64,000 nt of DNA from Lucinisca nassula (lineage: Eukaryota > Mollusca > Bivalvia > Lucinida > Lucinidae). Location of the stretch: positions 128,246,188 through 128,310,187 of the forward strand of contig OY757015.1 in NCBI GenBank assembly GCA_963580285.1, read 5' to 3'. How positions within the stretch are numbered: the first letter of the stretch is position 1; each line of letters opens with the position of its first letter. The notes beneath the pieces are model-generated. The model ran no database searches and was not told where the DNA came from. It saw nothing but the letters and a program-made list of their open reading frames with translations. Of this stretch, positions 52,590-63,000 are shown one piece after another. The position numbers and the translations under genes were made by a program.

Positions 52590-52727
52590 ATGAGTAATGT
52601 GCCAGGACGGTGTGACTTGAGCTGCGACCTCTAAGACTTCAGAACACCCTGGTCCCAAGATAATGTGTTTCTGTGGCTCGGAGTAAAGCAGGTCATAGAG
52701 TCTGTTGATTGCTTTGCTTATATCACA
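52590..52727 (-). CDS. GABA-B type receptor subunit, ligand-binding domain exon (most 5' exon in window)
   Basis: This minus-strand exon of 138 bases (46 codons) encodes part of the first lobe of the Venus flytrap domain of a class C GPCR of the GABA-B receptor family. Seen: a polypyrimidine tract and CAG acceptor just above 52727, an open frame, and a GTAAGT donor at 52584-52589. The peptide carries the family pattern LYDLLYSEPQK, then a Gly-Cys-Ser turn and an Ala-Ala-Gln stretch leading to the ligand-pocket strand. Known: in this family the segment lies between the 'synaptic partner' helix and the Ser-containing ligand loop. It ends in phase 0 and joins the exon at 40156-40326 in frame. 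The signal peptide and earlier exons are not in the window. The dead mariner right end lies 39 bases beyond the donor side. Confidence 0.9.
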
Positions 52728-52864
52728 CTGTAAAAAGAAAGAAATGAAAGTCCAAATCCATATAGATAACGTATAGAAGGGTAGAAAGAAAAAAACGTCA
52801 TTTACTGAGGGATATGTTTTAGTACGTTTTATTAAACGTAGCAAAACGGCAATTAGTAGAGGAT

Positions 52865-52992
52865 CTTGCACGAGTGTCCATGTATTAGTGAATTTATTAA
52901 ACGAGTGGAGGAAAAGGGACAAAATGCGAGGCTTTGCTGAGCATTTTATCCCTTTTCCTCAACGAGTTTGATAAATTCAATAATACATGAGC
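52865..52992. mobile_element. Hairpin MITE
   Basis: TATTAGTGAATTTATTAAAC and its inverted partner TTTGATAAATTCAATAATAC; centre GCGAGGCTTTGCTGAGC. Related to 12050-12150. Confidence 0.75.
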
Positions 52993-53279
52993 CATAAACT
53001 GGCGTGGTCTATTTACAGTTAAAGGTCTGTCAGGTTAGTTTTGTGTGTGGGATTATGTTACAAAAATGTATGTTCTTTAAGCAAAATGTGTAGACCCAGA
53101 AAAACGCCGCATGGTGCGGCGTCTGATCTGGGTCTACATTTTGTTGCCTTTTCCCAAAATGGGACGCTATGCTTAATGGGTTAATAACATATCAATTCAT
53201 TTTATGCATTCCATGGGACATTGTTATTATGTGTCGAAACGTTTAGCAGGGTTAAATCGTTATTGTCATAAGTTTATCC

Positions 53280-53740
53280 CTTTTGTGAGAGGTTGGTTTG
53301 TGGAGCCGAAGGTGTCATGTATCTTGCGTCACTGGGGCGTCCAACTAATACATCACGAAAACACGCCTATAAAATTTTGACCCCCTTAAACCCCACTTTT
53401 ATATTGTTAAACTGGGGTTTACAGGGGTAAACCTTGTTTTTCTTTTTGCTGATCTAAAATATAGATTGTTGGTACTCGTTAGTTGGTACCAGTATCTGCA
53501 ACCGAGATCTAAAATATAGAGTGCTGGTACTCGTTAGAACCGCCTCGTTGAGGCGGTTCTAATTAGTACCTGCAATCTATATTTTGAGCAGAAATAAGAA
53601 ATATATAACATTTTTTCACCGTAAAAGTTTCGGGGTTTTTTTTCGGCGGTAAAGTTTACCATGCATTTGTAAAGTCGTGTTTTCATAATGTTAGTTTTCA
53701 GTTGGATAAGGCCTGGTGTCCTTGCAGAAGGTAAGGGTAG
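53280..53740 (+). mobile_element. SINE family H copy split by a family A MITE
   Basis: 53280-53350 and 53691-53740 match consecutive parts of 11265-11370 and 49076-49180. The MITE at 53351-53690 separates CTAATA and TTAG, giving its exact ends. The 3' portion is lost in a G-rich run (53743-53768). Confidence 0.82.
53351..53690. mobile_element. MITE family A copy, reverse, with duplicated hairpin arm
   Basis: CATCACGAAAACACGCCTAT to TCGTGTTTTCATAATG. A partial duplication (ATCTAAAATATAGA twice, 53452 and 53507) lengthens the left arm. Boundaries are fixed by the split SINE. Confidence 0.88.
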
Positions 53741-53772
53741 TGGGGGGGGGGGGGGGGTGGGGGGGGGGGAAT
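53741..53772. repeat. G-rich homopolymer tract
   Basis: A long G run with single T/A interruptions. Confidence 0.95.
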
Positions 53773-54023
53773 GAAAGATTTTATTTATCATATGACATTT
53801 AAAACGCATTTTATTCACGATTTTTAACAAAAATGTCAACATTCCGCCGTAAGTTAACGCGACGTCGCTAAGGACCTCGTCGTACATGTAACGTTACGGA
53901 GCGTATCTAACTAATTTGCATATTTACTCCGCTAGTGGATTACCGAATTTATGACATGGCGTTATTACATTCTCAGACTTGACGTCATATGATAAACGTA
54001 GAGAAACGTTTTCCATACGGCTA

Positions 54024-54294
54024 CATTACGTAAACATGCTTATACAAATACATTGCCACCTTTATCGCCGAAAAAATGAAAATTTTATGATGAAAATTTT
54101 TCTAATGTTTGCTCAAAATATAGATTGTGTGTACTCGTTAGAACCGCCTCATTGAGGCGGTTTTAACGAGTACCAACAATCTATATCTCAGAGCAGAAAT
54201 AAGAAAAATAAGGTTTACTCCTGCAAACTCCAGTTTTACAATATAAAGGTGGGGTTAAAGGGGGTCAAAATTATATAGACGTGTTTTCGTGATG
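54024..54294. mobile_element. MITE family A copy
   Basis: CATTACGTAAACATGCTTAT to ATAGACGTGTTTTCGTGATG; hairpin intact at about 54110-54205. Confidence 0.86.
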
Positions 54295-54780
54295 GTAGCA
54301 GAAAAACAATAATCGTAGTAATACGTAGTAAAATGTAGTACATGCGGCTATGTGTTGCTTCATACGTGAGCCAGCAAAGTTTGCTTTGAAAATTTCAAAA
54401 CATAGGTAGCATTTAGATATACGCAGCGTATACGTGGCAAAAACACGTAGTAAAACATACTTTAACGTAGACGAAGCGCATTCATTACGAACAGATAAAC
54501 AATATACCTGGAGGTCCTCATATATATTACACTACGTTTTATTCAACGTTTAATCACGCTTCAGTAGGTTTTAATAGGTATTGCTGGGCATCATTTCCCT
54601 ACAAAAAACGGCGAAATCTAACGCAGCACAATACGCGACAGTGTGATTGGAGCCTGGAATTTCTTAGCTTTAGGCCCCGTATTGAACTACGCTAGCCCTC
54701 AGACTGTGGCCTTACATGAAAATAGTATACATTAACATAGAATGATTTGATTGTGCATTTACATTGTAATATTTTGTAAA
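54295..54780. other. Intron with TACGTAGTAAAA-type short repeats
   Basis: Repeated CGTAGTAAAA/TACTACG words (54315-54560) form weak inverted arms; no gene is seen. Confidence 0.5.
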
Positions 54781-54782
54781 GT

Positions 54783-55066
54783 GTTTGTTTGTTTGGTGTT
54801 TGGTCACTGTATAGGCCATTTTGGAGACATTTTTCCAGTCTTGTGAGCTTTTACCCGGCATTGAGATGAAATGACTTCTCAAGCCCTGTCGCAAAAATGA
54901 ATCCATTAGGGTTTATAAGCATGGACGGTCCGACCCACACCGCTTTGCCTGGGCAGACTTAGATCCTGTAAGCGGTTTACTAGTACTCGTCTGCGGTCGG
55001 TTTGAGCTCTGCATGGAAGCATCATGCAGCTCATCTATTTCTTCACGCCCGATGGGCGGGGCCATT
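54783..55066 (-). mobile_element. SINE family C copy
   Basis: Head (minus) at the right: GGCCCCGCCCATCGGGCGTG; the tail region at the left is partly lost. Confidence 0.82.
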
Positions 55067-55186
55067 GTTAAAAGTGAGAAGTCCATAAATTACTATATAC
55101 TACTCCAACTAGTGGAAAAGACAAAATTAATACATTGTTAGGGTTATTGGTGTCAGATAGGATTTTTTCCTGCTACACTTGAGCAG

Positions 55187-55694
55187 ACATCTCGTAAAAA
55201 TGCCCGTAAAATGAACATCCACGTAAACCCAGTTTCAAATGGAGAAAAATGTAGTTTACGGGTGTATACAGTATCTTACTTATTTCTGCTCCAAGACATA
55301 GGTTGTGGGTATTCCTTAGAACCGCCTCGACGAGACGTTTCTAACGAGCACCTACAATCTAATAAGAAACAGTATCACAAATTTTCATCCCAAAAACACC
55401 TTTTAAGGGGAATGGGAACACCTGAGAGATTTTTCCGCCATTTTTCAAAGGGAGACAAATTGCAGGACTTCCTGTTCGCTTTTCTATAAGGCCTAACCCA
55501 CTGAAAAAGGGGTATACTCTTAAAGGAAAGAATTTGCTTCTCAGGAGCAAATTCTTTTCTTTAAGAGTTGACCCCTATTGACATTGGAGACAAAAATACT
55601 TTTGCAGGAGTTGCCTCCCCTGAAGGTGTTCCAATTCCCCTTAAGAGAACTGGAAAAGAAACATCACTAATTACACGGATGTGTTATCGTAATG
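55187..55694. mobile_element. MITE family B copy containing a TTAA MITE
   Basis: Left part 55187-55402, right part 55645-55694 ending CACGGATGTGTTATCGTAATG; interrupted by 55407-55640. The sequence 55645-55800 is repeated at 60163-60320 without the insert. Confidence 0.82.
55407..55640. mobile_element. TTAA-flanked MITE, copy 4, with paralogous empty site
   Basis: GGGGAATGGGAACACC to GGTGTTCCAATTCCCC, with TTAA at 55403-55406 and 55641-55644. The related sequence at 60151-60170 reads AACACCTTTTAAGAGGACTG with one TTAA and no insert. A long central hairpin (CTTAAAGGAAAGAATTTGCT and inverse) lies at 55520-55565. Confidence 0.93.
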
Positions 55695-55909
55695 TTTGGG
55701 CAGACAAATGAGAAAATACTTATTTTTTTCCAGTAATGTTATTATGTTCTCTTCACATCTTCAAGCAGCAAAGGCTCTGCTGAGCATGTACAGACTAGCC
55801 TATGTGTTGAGCTCCCTTTTCACACGAGCAGCCTGAATTCTCTGTCTGTCTTAGTTTCGTTCGATCATCTTTAGTTGAACTATGATTGCTGTTAGTTTTA
55901 TTGCCCTTT

Positions 55910-56130
55910 AACCCTTCTCTTGCTGAATATTCATTTAAGCCACACCCATTTCTGTCTATCAACCAATCAAATTACTTGATGTAATTTATTGCAACAAATT
56001 CATAAACTGAATGCCAAACAGTGTAGATCCTGATCAGATGGCTTCTTCAGAAGCCATCTGATCTGGATCTACACTGTTTGCAATGATAGGGGTTGTCGTG
56101 AACAGCAAGATGAGGGTTAATCCCTTGTAA
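55910..56130. mobile_element. Hairpin MITE family K, best copy
   Basis: Ends TTAACCCTTCTC(TT)GCTG and AGCAAGATGAGGGTTAA are inverted; centre 56020-56086 is a hairpin with arms AACAGTGTAGATCCTGATCA. TTAA occurs at both ends. Confidence 0.78.
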
Positions 56131-56164
56131 AACAAACACACAATCAATGCCGACGTGACAAATT

Positions 56165-56375
56165 ACTGGTTCTTTGTTTGTTTGTTTGTTTGTAATGGAG
56201 TTTAACGGCCCAGTCAACACTATTTTATGTCATTTTTGAACAGCCGCCACACTTTTCCTGGACAGGCTTATACGTAAGCGGTTAACCAGTACAGTGCACA
56301 TTCTTTCACCAGAAACATTGAATCAGCGGAAGGGAGAGAATGACCGTAGAAAAGATTTCATGATCAGTATCCACG
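56165..56375 (-). mobile_element. SINE family F copy lacking its tRNA head
   Basis: TTTGTTTGTTTG tail side at the left, AACGGCCCAGTCAACAC, GGCTTATACGTAAGCGG and GAATCAGCGGAAGGGAGAG match 36430-36640. Confidence 0.78.
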
Positions 56376-56941
56376 AAAGAATGTAAAATTACTGGTTCTA
56401 GTGCTCTGGTATGTTTAAGGGTATATTGGGAACCATTTAACCATAGTCTCGATAATCGAACAGGAGACACTAAATTGGCATCGTTTCCACTCACCAAAGC
56501 GTTAGTCGCACTTTGGTGACCGGAGTCCTGAGACCCAACTCACCCATCGTTATCTATATTTTCTTATGATTAACATGCGAAGAAGAAAGAAAGAAAATTT
56601 GATACGCTATTAACATCTAACATAATGTACATTTATAGAAAATATGTTAGACACTGAGTGACAATATAACCTTTTAGTGTTTGACGTTTGCCTGTAACAA
56701 AGGTTTAGATCGGCATGAGCATCCGCACTGTATGATCCTGCAATACCTGTTGTCTCTATATCAAAACTGTAAAGACTTTGCCGATCTGTGTGTAGGTGAG
56801 CGTAACAGCTTCTGTCATACTAGAAGAAATCCCTAAAATAGGATTTCTGTAGTTGTAAAACAGTCAAAATGCGCTGGCGTTATATGGTGGCTGCTTGATT
56901 AATGCATGGCTGTTGATTAATACAGGCGAGGTTTTTGGTTT

Positions 56942-57343
56942 CATAACGAAAGCACGCCTACGCAAATGCATTTAACATTTATCACCGAAAAAATGAAAAT
57001 TTTCAGATGAGAAATTGTGATTATTTTCTTATTTCTGCTCAAAATATAAATTGTGGGTACTCGTTAGAACCGCCTCATCTAGGCTAATCTATATTTTAGA
57101 GCAGACACAATAATGATATTTTTCTTATTTCTGCTCAAAATATAGATTGTGGGTACTCATTAGAACCCCCTCATCGAGGCGGTGTTAGGACCGCCTCATC
57201 GAGGCGGGTCTAACGAGTACCCACAATCTATATTTTAGAGCAGAAATAAGAAAAATAAGGTTTACCCCTGTAAACCCCAGTTTTACTATATAAAACTGGG
57301 GTTCAATGGGGTCAAAATTATATAGGCGTGTTTTCGTGATATG
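56942..57343. mobile_element. MITE family A copy with duplicated hairpin region
   Basis: Starts CATAACGAAAGCACGCCTAC and ends ATAGGCGTGTTTTCGTGATATG. The arm TTTTCTTATTTCTGCTCAAA occurs twice (57023 and 57122), so part of the left arm is duplicated. Confidence 0.83.
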
Positions 57344-57639
57344 TTTTGGCCTTTGTCGGGAACCGAATGCACTCTTGCTTAAGATATATTGCATGATAGT
57401 CATTTAATGTCAGATTTTATTAAGCGAACCTCTGCGCATAACGAAGACTCGGATTACTTTGTGCAGTGTAAACCGAGGCGTCCGTGTGCACAATGTACCT
57501 AATTTTTTTTAGGAATTTTATGGCCTAAGCAACATTATCTAAGTCATTTCAAGCTTGTCAGTCTCCGGGTAAGGCTGGGGTATGGCGTCTCCCATACCTC
57601 TAGAACAAGCATTTTTCAAATATTTGCTTTTCATATTTT

Positions 57640-57790
57640 GCTTGTGACTGCTGCGAAAATATATCGCAGGTGCCCGTTAGAACAGCATCATTTATTCGAG
57701 TCTAACGAGTAATCACATTTTATGTTTCGAATCATAACTAAAGGAAATAATTTATACTCCTGTAAAACCCGGGTCTTCATTTCCTGGACT
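57640..57790. mobile_element. Decayed MITE family A/B remnant
   Basis: GCCCGTTAGAACAGCATCAT and its rough complement CGAGTCTAACGAG mark an eroded hairpin; TTTATACTCCTGTAAAACCC follows. Confidence 0.5.
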
Positions 57791-58130
57791 TGTTGCAGGA
57801 ACGCATGTACTTATGCTAGCCAATTAAATATATGTCGTTCTTTGATAAGTATAAAAAAGGTTAATCCAATTATCTGCATTTTTTATTTTGCAAAAAAAAA
57901 TGCTTCTTTGTTAACTCTACAGACTGACTGTTATAAGGACACAGCTTTTCTATGCCATTGTCGTCAACGACCAATTAGACAAGAAAACTATTGCTTATTG
58001 TGACAGCTCTTGAGATATCAAGTGGTCCGACCTATTATGACCTACATTGGTACAGCACGTTCGGGTGACATAGGGCATTCTTTCTTATCTCCATAAAGGT
58101 TGTTTTTCTGATATAATGTTTTGATATTTT
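57791..58130. other. Intron, no recognised feature
   Basis: No supported feature. Confidence 0.5.
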
Positions 58131-58890
58131 TAGCTCACCTGTCACGTAGTGACAAGGTGAGCTCTTGTGATCACATTTTGTCCGTCGTCCACCGGATTTC
58201 TAGTGACATCCCCTTGAGGGTGAAACATTTTCCCATATACTTACAATGGGAAAACGATGTCTCCTACTTTGCTTGGCTATTTCTAACCTGACCTTCAACA
58301 AACTTCCAGATAACCAGAAGGAGCTTACAGTCTATGTTTAGTTCGAATTTGGGCCGCATGCGACAAAAGGCTTTCGAATTACCTGCCCTTGAGCATAAAT
58401 ATTAGTGAAAAATAGTGTCTCCACCTTTTCTCAGCCGTTTCTAATCTGATCTTTTTGAAACTTTCAGTAAACGAGAACAAGCATAAAATCTCAGATGAGT
58501 TTGAATTTGGCTGGAATCTGACATTCGGTTTTGCAGTTACAGCCCTTAGAGCTTTAATGATATTCTTGTCTGAAACCTGAAGGCCCAGGTCTTTGATGCT
58601 TGGTGTGAAGCTTCATCTAGTGGACGTCTACTGAGATTGTTCAAATTATAGCCCTGGCGCCAAAAATGCCCCCGCGCCAGAGCCCACTAGTTTTACATGA
58701 GCTTACATAGGGAAAACCTCTAAAAACATTCTTGTCTGAAACCAGAAGACCCAGGACAGATTTTTGGTATGAAACTTCATCTAGTGGACCGCTACCTAGT
58801 TTGTTCAAATAAAAGCCATTGTGTCAAGATTGCACTAGAGATACTGATTCTCAGGTGAGCGATTCCGGGCCCTCTTGGCTCTCTTGTTTC
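58131..58890 (-). mobile_element. AGGTGAGC-type element, short reverse copy
   Basis: AGCTCACCTGTCACGTAGTG with an adjacent terminal palindrome, then GTGATCACATTTTGTCCG, about four diverged units, and CAGGTGAGCGATTCCGGGCC with GGCCCTCTTGGCTCTCTTG at the far end. It corresponds to the reverse complement of 41995-45110 with most units missing. Confidence 0.8.
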
Positions 58891-58990
58891 TTATTAAACA
58901 GCTTTACTACAAACATAGGTTGTGTCTTGGAGAGATAATAAGAAAAATAAAGTACAACCTTTAAAACACAGTTTTCCCTATATATAGTGA

Positions 58991-59593
58991 GGTTTCTTGC
59001 TGTCGAGTCCTCACCGTTGTTGCATCTCTGTGGTTGTTTGATTTTTGTGTTCTCGGCTGCACTGATTGGTTAGTAAGCCTTTATGCGGACCGTACAAATT
59101 ATTTGTTTAAAAGGGTGAGAATTGCGACCGCGTAAAATCGATTTAAGCCCCCAGTGAAATTCTTTTCACTGACCGTTCAAAGGCGGTTCTTCTGTCGCAG
59201 TCAAAGAAGCCTCCGTGGTGCAGTGGTTACGCTACTCGCCTTGTAAACCAGGGATCGCAGTATCGATCCCGGGCTTCTCCAGACTTTCGGATGAGTCTTT
59301 AAACCGAGGTCCCGTCTCCGTATGACCTTAGCTGTTGGTGGGACGTAAAACTACAACTCACTCACTGTCGCAGTCAAATTTTGTTATGGGTAGTCTTTGA
59401 GTATGTGTATCGCTTATATCTTTTTGTTTTGGATAGTCAATTGGCCATTTTGCGGGAAAGTTACTGTCCTCTTGGCTTTCCGCTATTGATTCTTCAATTA
59501 GGGTCTAGTTATTTCATGTTTGTGCTTCTTTCGCTTTGGTCTCTCTAATGGGATGTGTGGGTTAATTGTATCGACTCCTGATCATTGCCTTAA
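58991..59593 (+). mobile_element. Penelope pseudo-LTR split by a SINE
   Basis: Starts TTTCTTGCTGTCGAGTCCTC and ends CCTGATCATTGCCTTAACTTC. The SINE at 59206-59364 interrupts it. The hammerhead-like core has changed to CTGATTGG, so it is degenerate. Confidence 0.85.
59206..59364 (+). mobile_element. tRNA-derived SINE family I with 14-base target duplication
   Basis: Head with A box (GTGGTGCAGTGGTTACG) and B box (AGTATCGATCCCGGG), body, and 3' end GGGACGTAAAACTACAACTC plus ACTCACTCA. CTGTCGCAGTCAAA flanks it at 59192-59205 and 59365-59378. Confidence 0.93.
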
Positions 59594-59679
59594 CTTCTAT
59601 TTAGAGGGGTGTTCATTACACGGACTTAACCTGATGTTACACTGGTAATGTAAATGAACCAGTGCATGACAAAATCTAT

Positions 59680-59762
59680 AAGAACTCTTGAGCGACCAGC
59701 GAAGACTCAGATCAGCCTGCGCATTCGCGCAGTCAGATCAGAGTCTTCGCTGGTCGCATGTA
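59680..59762. repeat. Hairpin repeat
   Basis: GCGACCAGCGAAGACTC and its inverse GAGTCTTCGCTGGTCGC flank a GCGCATTCGCGC centre. Confidence 0.8.
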
Positions 59763-59919
59763 CCTACTATAGGCTAATATCTATGCAAAGAGACATAAGC
59801 ATAAGGTCTTGTCATAATGGATGGTTGCGCAGGTATTTGAGTCGGTTCTGGTCACACCGGTCTTATTGTAGGTTTGGTTATGCGCCGGCTCAAATACAAC
59901 TATAAAGCTTCAATGTCTC

Positions 59920-60104
59920 GAACACTGGTGGTCCGTCTGATGGTCCATGCTAATAAACCCTATTGGTTTCATTGGGCGACAGGGCTTGAGATGTCATTTC
60001 ATCTCAATGTCGGGTAAAAGTCCCACAAAATTGGAAGCAACGTCTCCAAAATGACCTTTACAGTGTTGAAGGGGACGTTAAACCACAAATCAAACAAACA
60101 AAAT
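59920..60104 (+). mobile_element. SINE family C copy, 5' truncated
   Basis: From GGTCCATGCTAATAAACCC to the tail GACGTTAAACCACAAATC with CAAA repeats. Confidence 0.83.
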
Positions 60105-60114
60105 CTATATTAAG

Positions 60115-60320
60115 TGGGGCTTAGTGGGTTGTTCATTACACGGAAAAAAAAACACCTTTTAAGAGGACTGAAAAAAAAAAACCATCACTAATTACAATTA
60201 CACGGATGTGTTATCGTAAGGTTTGGGCAGACAAATGAAAAAGTTCTCAGTTTTTTTCCCAGTTAGGTTATTGGTCTTCATATCTTCAAAGAGCAAAGGC
60301 TGTGCTGAGCATGCACATCC
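60115..60320. repeat. Family B fragment and duplicate of 55645-55800
   Basis: GTTCATTACACGG, then AACACCTTTTAAGAGGACTG, CATCACTAATTACAATTACA, GTTTGGGCAGACAAATGA and GCAAAGGCTGTGCTGAGCATG parallel 55391-55800 without the TTAA MITE. Confidence 0.82.
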
Positions 60321-60558
60321 ACTTAATATAGATAACATTGGGATGTACAGGGGTATACATTATTTCATTAAGAAAATAAGAAAGACAGACAGAGTTGAAG
60401 CCACAAAAGAAAGAAAGAAAGAAAGAATGCAAACAAAACATTACTTGTTAAGATAGCTATTCCAAAAAAAAGAACAAGCAAACGCAAATAAAAATAGAAA
60501 GAGAAACAATCCTTGTAGTATGTGACAAACATCTTTTGTACCGCAGCCTTAAACCAAA

Positions 60559-60781
60559 CATTACGAAAACATGCCTATACAAACAAATTGAAAATTTTAC
60601 CACCAAAAAATGAAAATTTTCAGATGAAAAAATCGGATATTTTTCTTATTGCTGCTCAAAACATAGCGACAATCTTTGTTTTTGAGCAGAAATAAGAAAA
60701 TTAACGTATACAAACCCCAGTTTTACAACATTAAAGTCGGGTTCAAGGGGGTCGAACTTATATAGACACGTTTTCGTGATG
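60559..60781. mobile_element. MITE family A copy, hairpin shortened
   Basis: CATTACGAAAACATGCCTAT to ATAGACACGTTTTCGTGATG; only a small part of the central palindrome remains (60645-60690). Confidence 0.82.
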
Positions 60782-60802
60782 AACTGTGTTACTAATTTAC
60801 AT

Positions 60803-60966
60803 GAAAGCCGTAACAAAGGAAAGGCGCAACTGAAAAAATCCCCGCCTATGGTGGGATTCGAACCCGGGCCGCTGAGCCATAGAGCAGACTGCCTAACACA
60901 GTTTTCAGAAAGTGATTATACACCTAGAAACTATGCATATGATCTACCAAGGTAGATAATCGAAGT
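60803..60966 (-). mobile_element. tRNA-derived SINE family J, copy 1
   Basis: GATTCGAACCCGGGCC is a reverse B box; the block from GAAAGCCGTAACAAAGGAAA to AAGGTAGATAATCGAAG is repeated at 61429-61625. About 30 bases of the head are deleted. A family G SINE is inserted right after it. Confidence 0.7.
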
Positions 60967-61293
60967 GTGTGTGTGAATTCGGGTTTAACGTCGCTTTCAA
61001 CAATTTTTCAGTAATATCACGACGGTGTCTGGTTGCGACAGGGAGCTCAATGCTCACGTTTATAGTGCTGCCTCACTGAAGTATCATGTCCCAGACATAT
61101 TACATGATACCACACCCAGTCACATTATCCTGACACTGGATCGACCAGTCCTAGCTCTACCCCGTTAATCTGAGTTCCAAACGAGGAGCAGCTAGTACCA
61201 TTTTTAACGACTTTGGTATGTCGCGGCCCGGGATCGAACCCGAGACCTCCCGTTCCCCGGAGCGGACACTCTACCAACTGAGCTATCGGGGCC
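60967..61293 (-). mobile_element. tRNA-derived SINE family G, with 16-base target duplication
   Basis: Reverse of the element at 10413-10728: head CCGGCCCCGATAGCTCAG at the right end, tail GTCGCTTTCAAC and GTTTAACG side at the left. The duplication GGTAGATAAT(C/G)GAAGT lies at 60951-60966 and 61294-61309. Confidence 0.93.
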
Positions 61294-61428
61294 GGTAGAT
61301 AATGGAAGTAACACCCCCCCCCTCTTCAATGAAGTCATCATTTATGATGACGTGAAGGATGCCAACTTCGGCACGAAGCCAATTCTGGCATATAAAGTCC
61401 GATCCCGGACGAGCCCCATCTTATGACA

Positions 61429-61625
61429 TGAAAGCCGTAACAAAGGAAAGAAGCATAGCCTGAAAAAATCCCCGCCTATGGTGGAATTCGAACCCGGCCC
61501 GCTCGGGTGAGTGTCCAGTGCTCTACCCGCTGAGCCAAAGAGTCGACTCCCTGACGCAGTTGTCAGAGAGTGGTTATAAACCTAGAAACTATGCATATGG
61601 TCTACCAAGGTAGATAATGGAAGGG
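61429..61625 (-). mobile_element. tRNA-derived SINE family J, copy 2
   Basis: The minus strand has A box TGGCTCAGCGGGTAGAGC and B box GGGTTCGAATTCCACC at 61545-61480. It shares both flanking blocks with copy 1, suggesting a local duplication of about 600 bases. Confidence 0.72.
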
Positions 61626-62297
61626 AGGTAACAACGGTAACAGCTAATCAACCCATTTAATCGTGATTCTAGCTTGCAAGGTAGACCTGTGCCTTATGCA
61701 TTTTCATCACAGTTCGTTCTGCAAATGTATATATATCTAGAAGGAAGGTAAAACACTGAGGCGACGCCGAATTCTGTAGTATCTGATCTGGGCTTTCACG
61801 GTTTGCACGCCTGATGTCCCTTTTTGGGGTGGTAGCTAAGCATACATGGAAAATTAAAACACATTGCCTGTATACACTGACTGTTGCAATCGAAATGATT
61901 GCAAGAAAAGGACAGGGAACGTAGAACTTATAGCATGTGTAACCAGATCCGCCTGCACATCACTAAAGTGTGTTCAAAGTTTACACCTCTCGTTGTGCGG
62001 TTGACGAGGAATCGTCCGATGAATCAATGTTTGTTTACTGAGCAAGACATACAGCAGTAAAACCGACACCCCCATTTTATACCAGTTTTAAGTTCTTTTC
62101 TTCGTTACATGCCATGTGGAAACAGCCGAATCTCTCACGTTCTTACTCGTAAAGAGCAGCCTTGATGTTTTGGTGGGATTACACGACATGTTAAATTCCT
62201 TTTGCGTCGTCTGTCAGAGAAGGGAAAGACAAACAGTGTATAGAAGGAGTGAAACAGAAGGCAAAGAATTGATTGTGAAAACAGTGCAGTCTCTATA

Positions 62298-62670
62298 CAG
62301 TCGAACCTCAATAACTCGAACACCTTTGGGACCATGAACTTTTCTCCAAGATTGGGGTACTTCGAACTGTTGAGGGTTACTCGTACTACCAGAAAATAAG
62401 TCATAATGTAAGATGACCGTTTGATATATGTTTGACTTCTTATAAAATAAATGTATGTTGTGTGTGCTCATTAGAATCGCCTCAATGAGGCGATTCTAAT
62501 AAGCACACACAAAACATACTTTTAAAGATAAAATCAAACAAGATTCAATAAATTAACCTAAACTCGTGGATATCTGGAGTTATAGGAACAATTCCCTAGC
62601 GACCTAAGAGTGAGTTCGAATTGTCCAAGGTAAACGAATTATCCATATTCGAGTTATCGGAGTTAAACTG
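62298..62670. mobile_element. Tigger/pogo-like MITE with nested hairpin
   Basis: CAGTCGAACCTCAATAACTC and GAGTTATCGGAGTTAAACTG are inverted ends. The interior holds a hairpin (62452-62520) whose arms GTGCTCATTAGAATCGCCTC are a variant of the family A/B core with paired changes. Confidence 0.72.
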
Positions 62671-62747
62671 CTCTAATAACACGTATAAAAGTGACGCCTA
62701 GCTCATAATCAAGCTTTTGTACCACTAATGAACATTCATTGTATTCA

Positions 62748-63000
62748 CATTACAGTAACACATCCGTGTGATATAGCACATATTCAAACCTCAAAAAAAG
62801 GCATTTTTTTCTGATGTAAATGTGTGATATTTTTCTTATTTATACTGCAAACATAGGTTTTGGGTGCTCGTTAGAACCGCCTCATTGAGGCGGTTCTAAC
62901 GATTACCAAAAACCTATGTCTTGGAGCAGAAATAAGGAAAATAATGTTTACCACCTAAATACCAGTTTTCTCTTATATAAAGCTTTATTTCTCGGGATGA
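62748..63000. mobile_element. MITE family B copy
   Basis: CATTACAGTAACACATCCGT on the left; hairpin 62855-62920 with GCTCGTTAGAACCGCCTC and complement; the right end is eroded near 63000. Confidence 0.78.

Noticed and set aside
53351..53690. Helitron explanation for family A (insertion between A and T without duplication)
   Set aside because: The ends are CATCACG...TAATG, not TC...CTRR, and the hairpin is central rather than near the 3' end.
56700..56830. Possible further upstream receptor exon on the minus strand
   Set aside because: An AG acceptor-like site precedes about 24 open codons, but the frame hits a stop before a donor and the peptide does not resemble the expected receptor lobe.
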